8,781 nucleotides of DNA from Rhodospirillales bacterium. GTDB lineage: Bacteria; Pseudomonadota; Alphaproteobacteria; Rhodospirillales; Magnetospirillaceae. Below are positions 1-5,749 of this stretch, in pieces. The stretch's first letter is position 1, and each line of letters begins with the position of its first letter. The position numbers were made by a program, and so were the translations under genes. The notes beneath the pieces are model-generated. The model made no database searches, had not been told where the DNA came from, and was given only the letters and a program-made list of their open reading frames with translations. The stretch spans positions 1 to 8,781 of the forward strand of contig JASHSH010000332.1 in NCBI GenBank assembly GCA_030040955.1, written 5' to 3'.

Positions 1-438
1 ATGGTGTTCGCCGCCGGCTTCCGCAAGATCACGCTGGTTCCGCTGGATGCCACCCACCAGGCGGTGGTCAGCCTCGCGCAGTGCGATGCGCTGGAGGCGC
101 TCGGCACGCCGGCCGGCATCGCCTCGGCTCGATTCGTCCGCCACCGCATCCAGGGCTATGCCGAGATTCAGCCGATGGAGCGGCCCGATATCGCGCCGGT
201 GCACGACGCGCTGTGCGTAGCCTCCCTCATCGCGCCCGAGGTCATCACGACCAAGCGCGCGCATGTCGCGGTGGAGACGCAAGGGGCGCTCACCGTCGGC
301 CGCACCGTGATCGATGTCCGGCGGCGCAGCGCGCATCTCGCCAACTGCTCGGTCGCGTTCGGCGCCGATGCGGCTTTGTTCAACCAGATACTGTACGATA
401 CCTTCCGGGTTCCAGCCGGCCGCGGCGCGCGCGGCTGA
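1..438 (+). CDS. Nucleoside hydrolase (inosine/uridine-preferring type), C-terminal part
   Basis: This is the last 145 residues of a nucleoside hydrolase; the family hydrolyses the N-glycosidic bond of ribonucleosides to give free base and ribose in purine/pyrimidine salvage. The fragment carries PLDATHQ (residues 14-20), matching the conserved PLD-x-TH segment, and PVHDA (66-70), whose His68-Asp69 correspond to the active-site His and Ca2+-binding Asp of the family. It also has the usual ending: a VETQG...GRTVID strand, then a FGADAALF helix. Full-length members are about 310-350 aa, so roughly the N-terminal half, including the DTD metal-binding motif, lies left of the window. The ATG at position 1 is probably an internal methionine, because the homologous stretch normally follows an aligned helix rather than starting a protein. 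It ends in TGA, 25 bp before the next gene on the same strand. Family call firm; substrate unknown. Confidence 0.85.
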   Translation: MVFAAGFRKITLVPLDATHQAVVSLAQCDALEALGTPAGIASARFVRHRIQGYAEIQPMERPDIAPVHDALCVASLIAPEVITTKRAHVAVETQGALTVGRTVIDVRRRSAHLANCSVAFGADAALFNQILYDTFRVPAGRGARG

Positions 439-463
439 TCCGCAGCTTCGTCGGGAAAGGCCG

Positions 464-1255
464 ATGTCCGAGGCAACCAACGCCAGCGCGTCCGCGCCGG
501 TCCATATCGTCGTCGGCACGCCCTGCTACGGCGGGAACGTGACCCACCATTACGCGATCTCGGCGCTCAATCTCCAGGCCGCCTGCCAGCGCCGCCGCAT
601 CGGCCTCTCGTTCAAGCTGCTCGGCAACGATTCGCTCATCACGCGGGCGCGCAATGTCGTCGTCAGCCAGTTCCTCGACGAACCGTCGGCCACCCATCTG
701 ATGTTCATCGACGCGGATATCGGCTTCGCGCCCGAACGGGTGTTCGCCCTGCTCGAGTCCGGACGCGACATGGTCGGCGCGGTCTATCCGATGAAGATGC
801 TCGATTGGGCACGCATCGCCGAGCGGGCGCGCGCGGGCGCCGCCGATCTCAAGTCGAGCGCGCTCACCTATGTCGTCGATTTCACCGAGCCGGCGGCGAG
901 CGAAGGGGATTTCGCCAAGGTCCGGCAGATCGGCACCGGCTTCCTGATGATTCGGCGCACGGTGTTCGACCGCATGGCCGCGCGCTATCCCGGGCTGCGC
1001 TTCAACAGCCAGCATCGCGGAACGAACCGCGAGCTGAACAGCCCCAACACCTATGCCTTCTTCGACTGCATGATCGATCCGGACACCGGCGCCTATCTGA
1101 GCGAGGACTACACCTTCTGCCGGCGCTGGATCGAGGCGGGCGGCGAGATCTGGGCCGACATGAACAGCCGGCTCACCCATGTGGGACCGGTGCCGTTCGA
1201 GGGCGATCTGCGCAGCCAGTTCCCGCCGTCCGCGCCGGACAGCGCCAAGGAGTAA
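464..1255 (+). CDS. GT-A-fold glycosyltransferase-like protein (family 2/Anp1-like)
   Basis: A 263-aa protein with the look of a small, soluble GT-A glycosyltransferase, which would transfer a sugar from a nucleotide-sugar donor; donor and acceptor cannot be told. The N-terminus is a beta strand with VVGTPCYGG (16-24). Then come SLITRARNVVV (57-67) and the DxD-type metal/nucleotide-binding motif FIDADIGF (81-88, Asp83 and Asp85). Further on are GAVYPMK (105-111), GTGFLMIRR (157-165), and YLSEDYTFCRRW (211-222), where Glu214-Asp215 fits the ED pair often holding the catalytic base. LTHVG (237-241) could supply a late metal-binding His. No signal peptide or membrane segment is visible. I chose the ATG at 464 over the upstream in-frame ATG at 314 because GGGAAAGG (453-460) is an excellent ribosome-binding site and the longer form would overlap the nucleoside hydrolase in arginine-rich out-of-frame sequence. 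The next gene follows 5 bp after the stop. Similar proteins, often annotated hypothetical, occur in bacteria and phages; this rests on memory of the motif pattern. Confidence 0.75.
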   Translation: MSEATNASASAPVHIVVGTPCYGGNVTHHYAISALNLQAACQRRRIGLSFKLLGNDSLITRARNVVVSQFLDEPSATHLMFIDADIGFAPERVFALLESGRDMVGAVYPMKMLDWARIAERARAGAADLKSSALTYVVDFTEPAASEGDFAKVRQIGTGFLMIRRTVFDRMAARYPGLRFNSQHRGTNRELNSPNTYAFFDCMIDPDTGAYLSEDYTFCRRWIEAGGEIWADMNSRLTHVGPVPFEGDLRSQFPPSAPDSAKE

Positions 1256-1260
1256 GGGAA

Positions 1261-1422
1261 ATGTCCGAGACCGGCCAAGCACCGCATCGCGGACGCTTCG
1301 CCTCCGGCACGTGGACGGTGATCGGGATCGTCGCCGTCGCCGGCACCTTGCTGATCGCCGGGCTGATCCACGACGGCGTGTTCGCGCGACTGTTCCGCGC
1401 GCTCTCGGCGGTATTGCGCTAG
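1261..1422 (+). CDS. Small single-pass membrane protein (53 aa)
   Basis: A 53-residue protein with one clear hydrophobic segment at about residues 18-38 (TWTVIGIVAVAGTLLIAGLI), preceded by an Arg/His-containing N-terminal tail (HRGRF, 9-13) and followed by a short amphipathic C-terminus with three arginines (FARLFRALSAVLR, 41-53). The start is supported by AAGGAG at 1247-1252, inside the end of the glycosyltransferase gene, 8 nt before the ATG. The gene begins 5 bp after the glycosyltransferase stop, so the two are very likely co-translated. I do not recognise a family. From the context it might anchor or regulate the glycosyltransferase at the inner membrane, but nothing in the sequence shows this. 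Basic residues lie on both sides of the membrane segment, so topology is uncertain. The main doubt is whether it is translated; spacing and ribosome-binding site argue that it is. Confidence 0.6.
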   Translation: MSETGQAPHRGRFASGTWTVIGIVAVAGTLLIAGLIHDGVFARLFRALSAVLR

Positions 1423-1452
1423 CGACCGTCTCTCCTCAATCGAATCGGACAG

Positions 1453-1548
1453 CACCCCACCCTATCCCTCCCCGTGAAAGGGGAGGGGACGTGCACCTAA
1501 GAAGAACTCCCTCCCCCGCTTGCGCGGGGAGGGTAGGGGTGGGGGTGA
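1453..1548. repeat. Nested G/C palindromic intergenic repeat
   Basis: Two hairpins sit side by side in the gap between convergent transcripts. The left one pairs CCCTCCCC (1466-1473) with GGGGAGGG (1480-1487) around a GTGAAA loop. The right one pairs CCCTCCCC (1509-1516) with GGGGAGGG (1526-1533), with an inner CGC/GCG stem and one unpaired C. The flanks, 1453-1473 (CACCCCACCC...) and 1526-1548 (...GGGGTGGGGGTG), are also near-complementary, so the whole element could fold as one long cruciform. Such CCCTCCCC-cored palindromes are a familiar dispersed intergenic repeat type in alphaproteobacterial genomes. The copy number in this genome cannot be judged from the window. The remaining bases of the 1423-1562 gap show no gene. 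Confidence 0.75.
1498..1533 (-). terminator. Probable terminator of the amidohydrolase operon
   Basis: Read on the minus strand, the right-hand hairpin of the palindromic repeat (stem 1533-1526/1516-1509 plus an inner 3-bp stem) begins about 30 nt after the amidohydrolase stop and is followed immediately by a T-rich tail, AGTTCTTCTTAGG (1508-1496). A GC-rich stem followed by a U-rich run is the shape of an intrinsic terminator, although the run is interrupted by C. On the plus strand neither hairpin is followed by T residues, so termination of the 1261-1422 gene there is less convincing. Confidence 0.4.
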
Positions 1549-1562
1549 TCGAGCTCGCCCCC

Positions 1563-2753
1563 TCAGGGCGAACGGAGCTCCTCGCCGACAAGATTCACCC
1601 AATAGGCCGAGCCGGTGGTGAGAATCTCGTCGTTGAAATCGTACAGCGGCTCGTGGACATTGTGGCAGCCGCCGCTGCCGTCCCCGCCATTGCCGATGAA
1701 GATGTAGGCGCCCGGCTTGGCTTCCAGCATGAAGGCGAAGTCCTCGGCGCCGGTGATCGGCGCGGTGTTGCCGTCGACCTGCGCGCTGCCCACGGTGCGG
1801 GCCGCCGCGGCGATGGCCACATCCGTCTGCTCCTTGGCGTTCACCAGCGGCGGATAGCGCCGGTTGTATGTGAACGCGACCTCGCAGCCATGGGCGGCGG
1901 CGATCGATTTGGCCAGCTCGCCGAGCCGCCGCTCGAGCAGGTCGCGCACCGCCGGGCGGAAGCTGCGCGCGGTGCCGCGGATGTCCACCTGCGACGGGAT
2001 CACGCTCGGCGCCGAGGGCGAGCCGGCATGGATATGCCCGACGCTGATCACCGCCGTGTCGGTCGGAGTCACGTTGCGACCGATGATGGTCTGCGCCGCC
2101 AGGACGAACTGGGCGGCCGGAATCGTCGGATCGGTACCCATGTGCGGCATCGCCCCGTGCCCGCCCGAGCCCTTGAAGCCCGCCTCCCACATGTCGGCCG
2201 CCGCCATCATCGGACCCGGCCGGATGGCAAAGCTGCCCGCCTTGCGGCCCGGCATGTTGTGCATGCCGTAGACCGCGTCGCAGGGGAACAGCTTGAACAG
2301 CCCGTCCTCGATCATCCGGCGCGCGCCGGCCTGGCCCTCCTCGGCGGGCTGGAAGATGAAATGCACCGTACCGGCGAAGTCGGGGTCGTGTGAGAGATGG
2401 CGGGCCGCGCCGAGCAGCATCGCGGTATGCCCGTCATGGCCACAGGCGTGCATCTTGCCTTCATTGGTCGAGCGGTGCGCGAAGCTGTTCTGTTCGTGGA
2501 TATGCAGCGCGTCCATGTCGGCGCGCAGCCCGATCGCCCGCTGCCCCGGGCGCTTGCCGTGCAGCGTGCCGACCACGCCGGTCTTGCCCAGGCCGCGATG
2601 CACTTCGATGCCCCACTCGGCGAGCTTGGCGGCGACGATGTCCGAGGTGCGCACCTCTTCGTACGCCGTCTCGGGATGGGCGTGGATGTCGCGGCGGATG
2701 GAGACGAGCTCCGCCTCGCTCGCCTGGAGCTTGTCGCGGGACATCTCGGTCAT
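1563..2753 (-). CDS. M20D-family metal-dependent amidohydrolase (hippurate / N-acyl-amino-acid hydrolase type)
   Basis: A 396-aa cytoplasmic amidohydrolase of peptidase family M20D, the group holding hippurate hydrolase, N-acyl-L-amino-acid amidohydrolases and IAA-amino-acid hydrolases; these release an amino acid from an N-acyl conjugate using two metal ions. Expected ligands are present: HACGHDGH (102-109; Cys104, His106), FQPAEEG (134-140; Glu138-Glu139), YGMHNMP (162-168; His165) and HEPLYDFND (367-375; His367). The satellite dimerisation domain is at about 185-300, beginning AGFKGSGGHGAMPH. RRDIHAHPE (20-28) is the usual N-terminal signature. Length is normal. The start at 2753 has a clear AGGGAG site (2761-2766) at 7 nt and overlaps the transporter stop by ATGA, implying translational coupling. 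An alternative ATG lies three codons in. It is the last gene of its transcript. Substrate is not identifiable; coupling to a symporter suggests it hydrolyses the imported compound or its derivative. Confidence 0.88.
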   Translation of the reverse strand: MTEMSRDKLQASEAELVSIRRDIHAHPETAYEEVRTSDIVAAKLAEWGIEVHRGLGKTGVVGTLHGKRPGQRAIGLRADMDALHIHEQNSFAHRSTNEGKMHACGHDGHTAMLLGAARHLSHDPDFAGTVHFIFQPAEEGQAGARRMIEDGLFKLFPCDAVYGMHNMPGRKAGSFAIRPGPMMAAADMWEAGFKGSGGHGAMPHMGTDPTIPAAQFVLAAQTIIGRNVTPTDTAVISVGHIHAGSPSAPSVIPSQVDIRGTARSFRPAVRDLLERRLGELAKSIAAAHGCEVAFTYNRRYPPLVNAKEQTDVAIAAAARTVGSAQVDGNTAPITGAEDFAFMLEAKPGAYIFIGNGGDGSGGCHNVHEPLYDFNDEILTTGSAYWVNLVGEELRSP

Positions 2754-4081
2754 GTCAATTCTCCCTGGCGCGCGACCGATGCCGCCGCCATCCTGCCGAA
2801 GCCGACGATCGCCATCAGCACCAGCGCGATCACCACCGCGCCCATCATGTAATAGGCGGGGATCAGCTTGTCGCCGGTGCTGGCGATCAGCGAAACCACG
2901 ATCAACGGAGCAAGTCCGCCGAACAGGGCGATCGCGAGATTGACGGCGAAGCCCAGGCCGGAGGAGCGCAGGCCGGTCGGGAAGGCGTTCGCGGCAATGG
3001 TCGCGGACGCCCCGTCGAGGCCAGCCTTGATCACCATGGCGACGAGCTGCGCGACCAGGAAGCGTTCGACGCTCGGCGCCGCGTTCATCCACAGGAAGAG
3101 CGGATACGCGGTTACGCCCAGCGCGATCGTCGCGGGAACGTACATCCGCCAACCGCCGAACCGATCGCAGAGCGCGCCGGAGATCGGTACCAGGATCATC
3201 AGGCCGATATTCACGAAGGCCGCGTTCAAGTTGACGGACGCGGCATCCAGGTGCAACTCGCGGATCGCGTAGCCCGGCCCGTACAGGAACCAGAGATAGA
3301 CCGCGACCGTCCCCGGGATGACGACCGACATGGTCGAAAGAATTCCCCACCAGTTATGGCGCAGGAACTCGCCCCACGGCACGTGCCGCAATCCGTGATG
3401 CCGCTCCTCCGCGTCGACATATTCCGGGGCCTCGCCCACGCTGCGGCGGATATAGAAGCCGATCGGCCCGACCAGAACGCCGAGCAGGAACGGAATGCGC
3501 CAGCCCCAGCCGGCCACCTCCTGCCCGCTCAGCCATTTGGTGACCGCGAACGCGGCGAAGGTGCCGAGCACGGTCGCCATCGCCTGCGAGATGTACTGGA
3601 AGCTGCCGAACAGGTATCTGCGGTGGGGCGGCGCGTATTCGACCAGGAACGAGATGCCGCTCGAATACTCGCCGGTCGCCGAGACGCCCTGGAGGATGCG
3701 CGCCGCGATCACCAGCAGCGGGGCGGCGACTCCGATCTGCGCATAGGTCGGCGTGACCGCGATGATCAGGATGCCGAGCGCCATCGCCAGGATGATTCCC
3801 GACAGCACGCGTCGTCGGCCGATGCGGTCGCCATAGACGCCCAGGATCGCGCCGGCGACGGGGCGCACGACGATGCCGATCGCGTAGGTCGCCCAGGTCA
3901 GGATGAGCGAGATGGTCGGATCGGATTTGGGGAAGAAGGCTTGGGCGAGGTAGGGGGTGAAGAAGGCGAAGCTGATATAGTCGAACCATTCGATGCCGTT
4001 GCCGATGGTCGCCGCGACGGCCGCGCGGACCACGTCTTTTCGGACCGGATGGGATGCGCTGGGTCTTGCCGCCTCGGCCAT
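2750..4081 (-). CDS. MHS-family MFS transporter (metabolite:H+ symporter)
   Basis: A 443-aa inner-membrane transporter with about 12 hydrophobic segments, belonging to the metabolite:H+ symporter branch of the major facilitator superfamily (relatives: ProP, ShiA, KgtP, citrate and dicarboxylate carriers). The diagnostic signature GNGIEWFDY (27-35) is in the first membrane segment. The loop 2-3 motif GVYGDRIGRRRVL spans 81-93. RILQGVSATGE (128-138) and GWGWRIPFLLG (191-201) are also typical of the family. A half-repeat loop motif, GALCDRFGGWRM, appears at 302-313. The start at 4081 is chosen over an in-frame ATG at 4141 because GGAGAGG (4090-4084) precedes it closely and homologues begin near here; the extra 20 residues look like untranslated leader. 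Its stop overlaps the amidohydrolase start (ATGA). Substrate cannot be read from sequence; an organic acid, amino acid, betaine or N-acylated compound is plausible given the downstream hydrolase. Confidence 0.9.
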   Translation of the reverse strand: MAEAARPSASHPVRKDVVRAAVAATIGNGIEWFDYISFAFFTPYLAQAFFPKSDPTISLILTWATYAIGIVVRPVAGAILGVYGDRIGRRRVLSGIILAMALGILIIAVTPTYAQIGVAAPLLVIAARILQGVSATGEYSSGISFLVEYAPPHRRYLFGSFQYISQAMATVLGTFAAFAVTKWLSGQEVAGWGWRIPFLLGVLVGPIGFYIRRSVGEAPEYVDAEERHHGLRHVPWGEFLRHNWWGILSTMSVVIPGTVAVYLWFLYGPGYAIRELHLDAASVNLNAAFVNIGLMILVPISGALCDRFGGWRMYVPATIALGVTAYPLFLWMNAAPSVERFLVAQLVAMVIKAGLDGASATIAANAFPTGLRSSGLGFAVNLAIALFGGLAPLIVVSLIASTGDKLIPAYYMMGAVVIALVLMAIVGFGRMAAASVARQGELT

Positions 4082-4180
4082 AACCTCTCCTTCCCGCGTT
4101 TCGCGGGTTTCTTGGATGCATCCCCCGTTCCGGCAAGCCAAACCCAGGCCCGGCGGCCTGTCAACCGCGATTCCGTCCGT
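4082..4180 (-). other. Intercistronic leader with two small hairpins
   Basis: This 99-bp gap separates the dehydrogenase stop from the transporter start. Two perfect 6-bp stems are visible. CAGGCC/GGCCTG (4145-4150/4155-4160) lies about 20 nt after the dehydrogenase stop and has no proper T-run in the minus direction, so it is at best a weak terminator or RNA-processing site. CCCGCG/CGCGGG with a 3-nt loop (4093-4098/4102-4107) ends only 2 nt before the transporter's GGAGAGG ribosome-binding site and could affect its accessibility. No promoter with convincing -35 and -10 boxes was seen, so readthrough from the dehydrogenase gene is possible. Confidence 0.35.
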
Positions 4181-5548
4181 CTACCGCGCGTAGGAGATGC
4201 GCCAAAGCAGCCCGCCGATCTCGTCGGTCATCAGCAAAGACCCGTCCTTGGCGGTCGCAACGCCTACCGGGCGGCCCCAGATCGCGCGGTCGGACAGCGT
4301 GAATCCGGTGAGGAAGTCCTCGTAGGCCCCGGTCGGCACGCCATGATCCATCGCCAGCGTGACCAGCTTGCTGCCATTGCGCCGCGTCCGGTTCCACGAA
4401 CCCTGGAACGCGACGAATGCGGCGCCGCGATAGGAATCCGGGAACTGGTCGCCGGTATAGAAGGTCATGCCGAGGGGCGCGGAATGGGCTTGGAGAAGCA
4501 CGTCCGGCTTGGCGACGGCCCCGGTCAGATCGGGCCGCTCGTTGGGCTCCAGCGGATCCTCGCCCGGGCCCGGATAGTACCAGGGCCAGCCGAAGAACGA
4601 TCCGCGCGCGACCCGGGTGACGAAATCGGGCGGCAGATCGTCGCCGAGCAGGTCGCGCTCGTTGGTCGTGCACCAGAGCTTGCCGGTGCCGGGCTGAAAG
4701 TTGAGGCTGACGCAGTTGCGCAGCCCGGTCGCGAAAACTTCCTTGCGGCCGCCATCGGGATCGAAGACGAGCACGTTTGCGCGCTCGAGCTCCGGTCCCC
4801 AGGCGGCCCCAACGGCGTGGCCGGCCACGAAGGCGCGGAGTTCGGGCGGGTCGAGCGTGGGCATCGAATCGCCGTGGTCGGTCGCCGATCCGACCGAGAC
4901 ATACATCCGCCGTCCGTCGGGATCGAAGGCGACGTCGCGGGTCCAATGCTCGCCCTGCGGGGGCAGCGGCGCGACCGTCTCGGCCGGCCCGGTCGGACGC
5001 AAATCGCCCGGCCGATACGGGAAGCGCAACACCGCGTCGTTGGTCGCGATATAGACGTAGCGCGGGTCGCGCGGCGGGTAGAACGCGATACCGAACGGAA
5101 GATTGAGATGGTCGGCGAAGGCCTCGCGCCGCGTCACCGCTCCTCCCGACTCGTCGAGGCGCAGCACGCTCAGGCGGCCGGGCGCGCTTTCGGCGATGAA
5201 CACGTCGCCATTCGGCGCGACCCGGACCAGGCGCGGATTTTCGAATCCGTTGGCCAGGATGTCCACGCCGAAGCCGGGCGGCACGCGCAACTTGGCGTCG
5301 GTCGGACGGGGAAGGATCTCCGGCGGGTTCGAAGTGGGGATGGCGCGGGCCGGCGCCGGCGGCAGGTCCTGGAGCCGGATCAGCCGGCGGACGCCCGGCG
5401 CGTCGAGGCGGAAATCGCCCATCGCCTCAGCGCCGACCAGATTGCGTAGCGTGGCGGTATCGTCACCCGAGGCGGGTATCGCCGCGAGGACGCCGAGGAC
5501 GGCGATCCAACCCAAGCCGGAACCGCGGCGGCTGGAAGCCTCCGCCAT
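4181..5548 (-). CDS. Exported PQQ-dependent sugar (sorbosone-type) dehydrogenase
   Basis: A 455-aa beta-propeller dehydrogenase of the soluble glucose/sorbosone dehydrogenase family, which oxidises sugars or aldehydes in the periplasm with pyrroloquinoline quinone. The N-terminus is a Sec signal peptide: arginines at 7-8, a hydrophobic core at about 12-25 (LGWIAVLGVLAAIP), and an ASG-D cleavage site near residue 28. Mature sequence has the family opening VPPGFGVDILANG (89-101), NPRLVRVAPNGDVFIAE (104-120) and LPFGIAF (150-156). HWTRDVAFDPDG (201-212) holds the likely catalytic His201. GLRN (275-278) matches the Arg-Asn pair that contacts PQQ in soluble glucose dehydrogenase. GSFFGWPWYYPG, LGMTFYTGDQFP, GSWNR and GRPVGVATAKDGSLLMTDEIGG follow in family order. 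There is no CxxCH haem motif; the only cysteines, 279 and 293, might form a disulfide. The start at 5548 has GGAGAGG at 5559-5553. PQQ synthesis genes are not in the window. The true substrate is unknown. Confidence 0.85.
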   Translation of the reverse strand: MAEASSRRGSGLGWIAVLGVLAAIPASGDDTATLRNLVGAEAMGDFRLDAPGVRRLIRLQDLPPAPARAIPTSNPPEILPRPTDAKLRVPPGFGVDILANGFENPRLVRVAPNGDVFIAESAPGRLSVLRLDESGGAVTRREAFADHLNLPFGIAFYPPRDPRYVYIATNDAVLRFPYRPGDLRPTGPAETVAPLPPQGEHWTRDVAFDPDGRRMYVSVGSATDHGDSMPTLDPPELRAFVAGHAVGAAWGPELERANVLVFDPDGGRKEVFATGLRNCVSLNFQPGTGKLWCTTNERDLLGDDLPPDFVTRVARGSFFGWPWYYPGPGEDPLEPNERPDLTGAVAKPDVLLQAHSAPLGMTFYTGDQFPDSYRGAAFVAFQGSWNRTRRNGSKLVTLAMDHGVPTGAYEDFLTGFTLSDRAIWGRPVGVATAKDGSLLMTDEIGGLLWRISYAR

Positions 5549-5587
5549 TCGCCCTCTCCGTCCAGACCGACCGGCCGCCGCCCCCGG

Positions 5588-5613
5588 GGCAAGCCGCGCC
5601 CGCCGAGCTTGCC
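5588..5613. promoter_or_regulatory. Perfect inverted repeat, candidate operator
   Basis: GGCAAGC (5588-5594) and GCTTGCC (5607-5613) form a perfect 7-bp inverted repeat with a 12-bp spacer, giving a half-site spacing of 19 bp, about two helical turns. It sits 40-65 bp upstream of the dehydrogenase start in the divergent region, where a dimeric regulator could control either gene. It might instead be an RNA hairpin in the dehydrogenase leader, or chance in GC-rich DNA. Confidence 0.3.
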
Positions 5614-5669
5614 TCGCCGTCCGCCGCCCGCACAAGCGCCGCGGCGTCGCGCGCGGGTTCGACAACCCC

Positions 5670-5697
5670 TTGGCGGACGCGCGAACTGGGCTAGACT
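5670..5697 (+). promoter_or_regulatory. Sigma70-like promoter for the epimerase/ammonia-lyase pair
   Basis: TTGGCG (5670-5675) and TAGACT (5692-5697) are separated by 16 bp, each matching 4 of 6 consensus bases. The pair stands out in otherwise strongly G/C-rich sequence. Transcription would start near 5704, leaving a leader of about 46 nt before the ATG at 5750, or about 25 nt if the upstream ATG at 5729 is used. Confidence 0.45.
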
Positions 5698-5749
5698 GCG
5701 CCACCTTCCGCGCACTTTGCGACGATCCATGACAAGGCGGCGCAGCGAC

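Larger units (their letters stand above)
5549..5749. other. Divergent intergenic control region
   Basis: About 200 bp between the divergently transcribed dehydrogenase and epimerase genes, with no gene of its own. It holds a sigma70-like promoter facing the epimerase, a perfect 7-bp inverted repeat (listed separately), and the dehydrogenase ribosome-binding site at 5553-5559. I could not find a convincing -35/-10 pair for the dehydrogenase; its promoter probably lies between about 5570 and 5670 but the strand is too G/C-rich to place by eye. Confidence 0.5.

Noticed and set aside
380..1282. 300-codon minus-strand frame opposite the glycosyltransferase
   Set aside because: Shadow frame; the plus strand carries the recognisable motifs and ribosome-binding sites.
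2754..3350. N-terminal extension of the amidohydrolase frame
   Set aside because: It overlaps the transporter gene in a shifted frame; M20 homology starts just after 2753, where a proper ribosome-binding site lies.
4145..4160. CAGGCC/GGCCTG hairpin after the dehydrogenase stop as an intrinsic terminator
   Set aside because: Six-bp stem but no U-run follows in the direction of transcription, so I did not call it a terminator.
2390..5449. 1019-codon open frame on the plus strand
   Set aside because: Antisense to three well-recognised genes; translation is Arg/Asp/Gly/Ala-rich with no domain, typical of the complement of GC-rich coding DNA.
5657..5686. GTTCG / CGAAC inverted repeat around the -35 box
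   Set aside because: Only 5 bp per arm with a 20-bp spacer; expected by chance in this base composition.
5729..5749. Alternative ATG start for the epimerase at 5729
   Set aside because: No ribosome-binding site upstream, and the added residues (MTRRRSD) do not resemble known family N-termini; not fully excluded.
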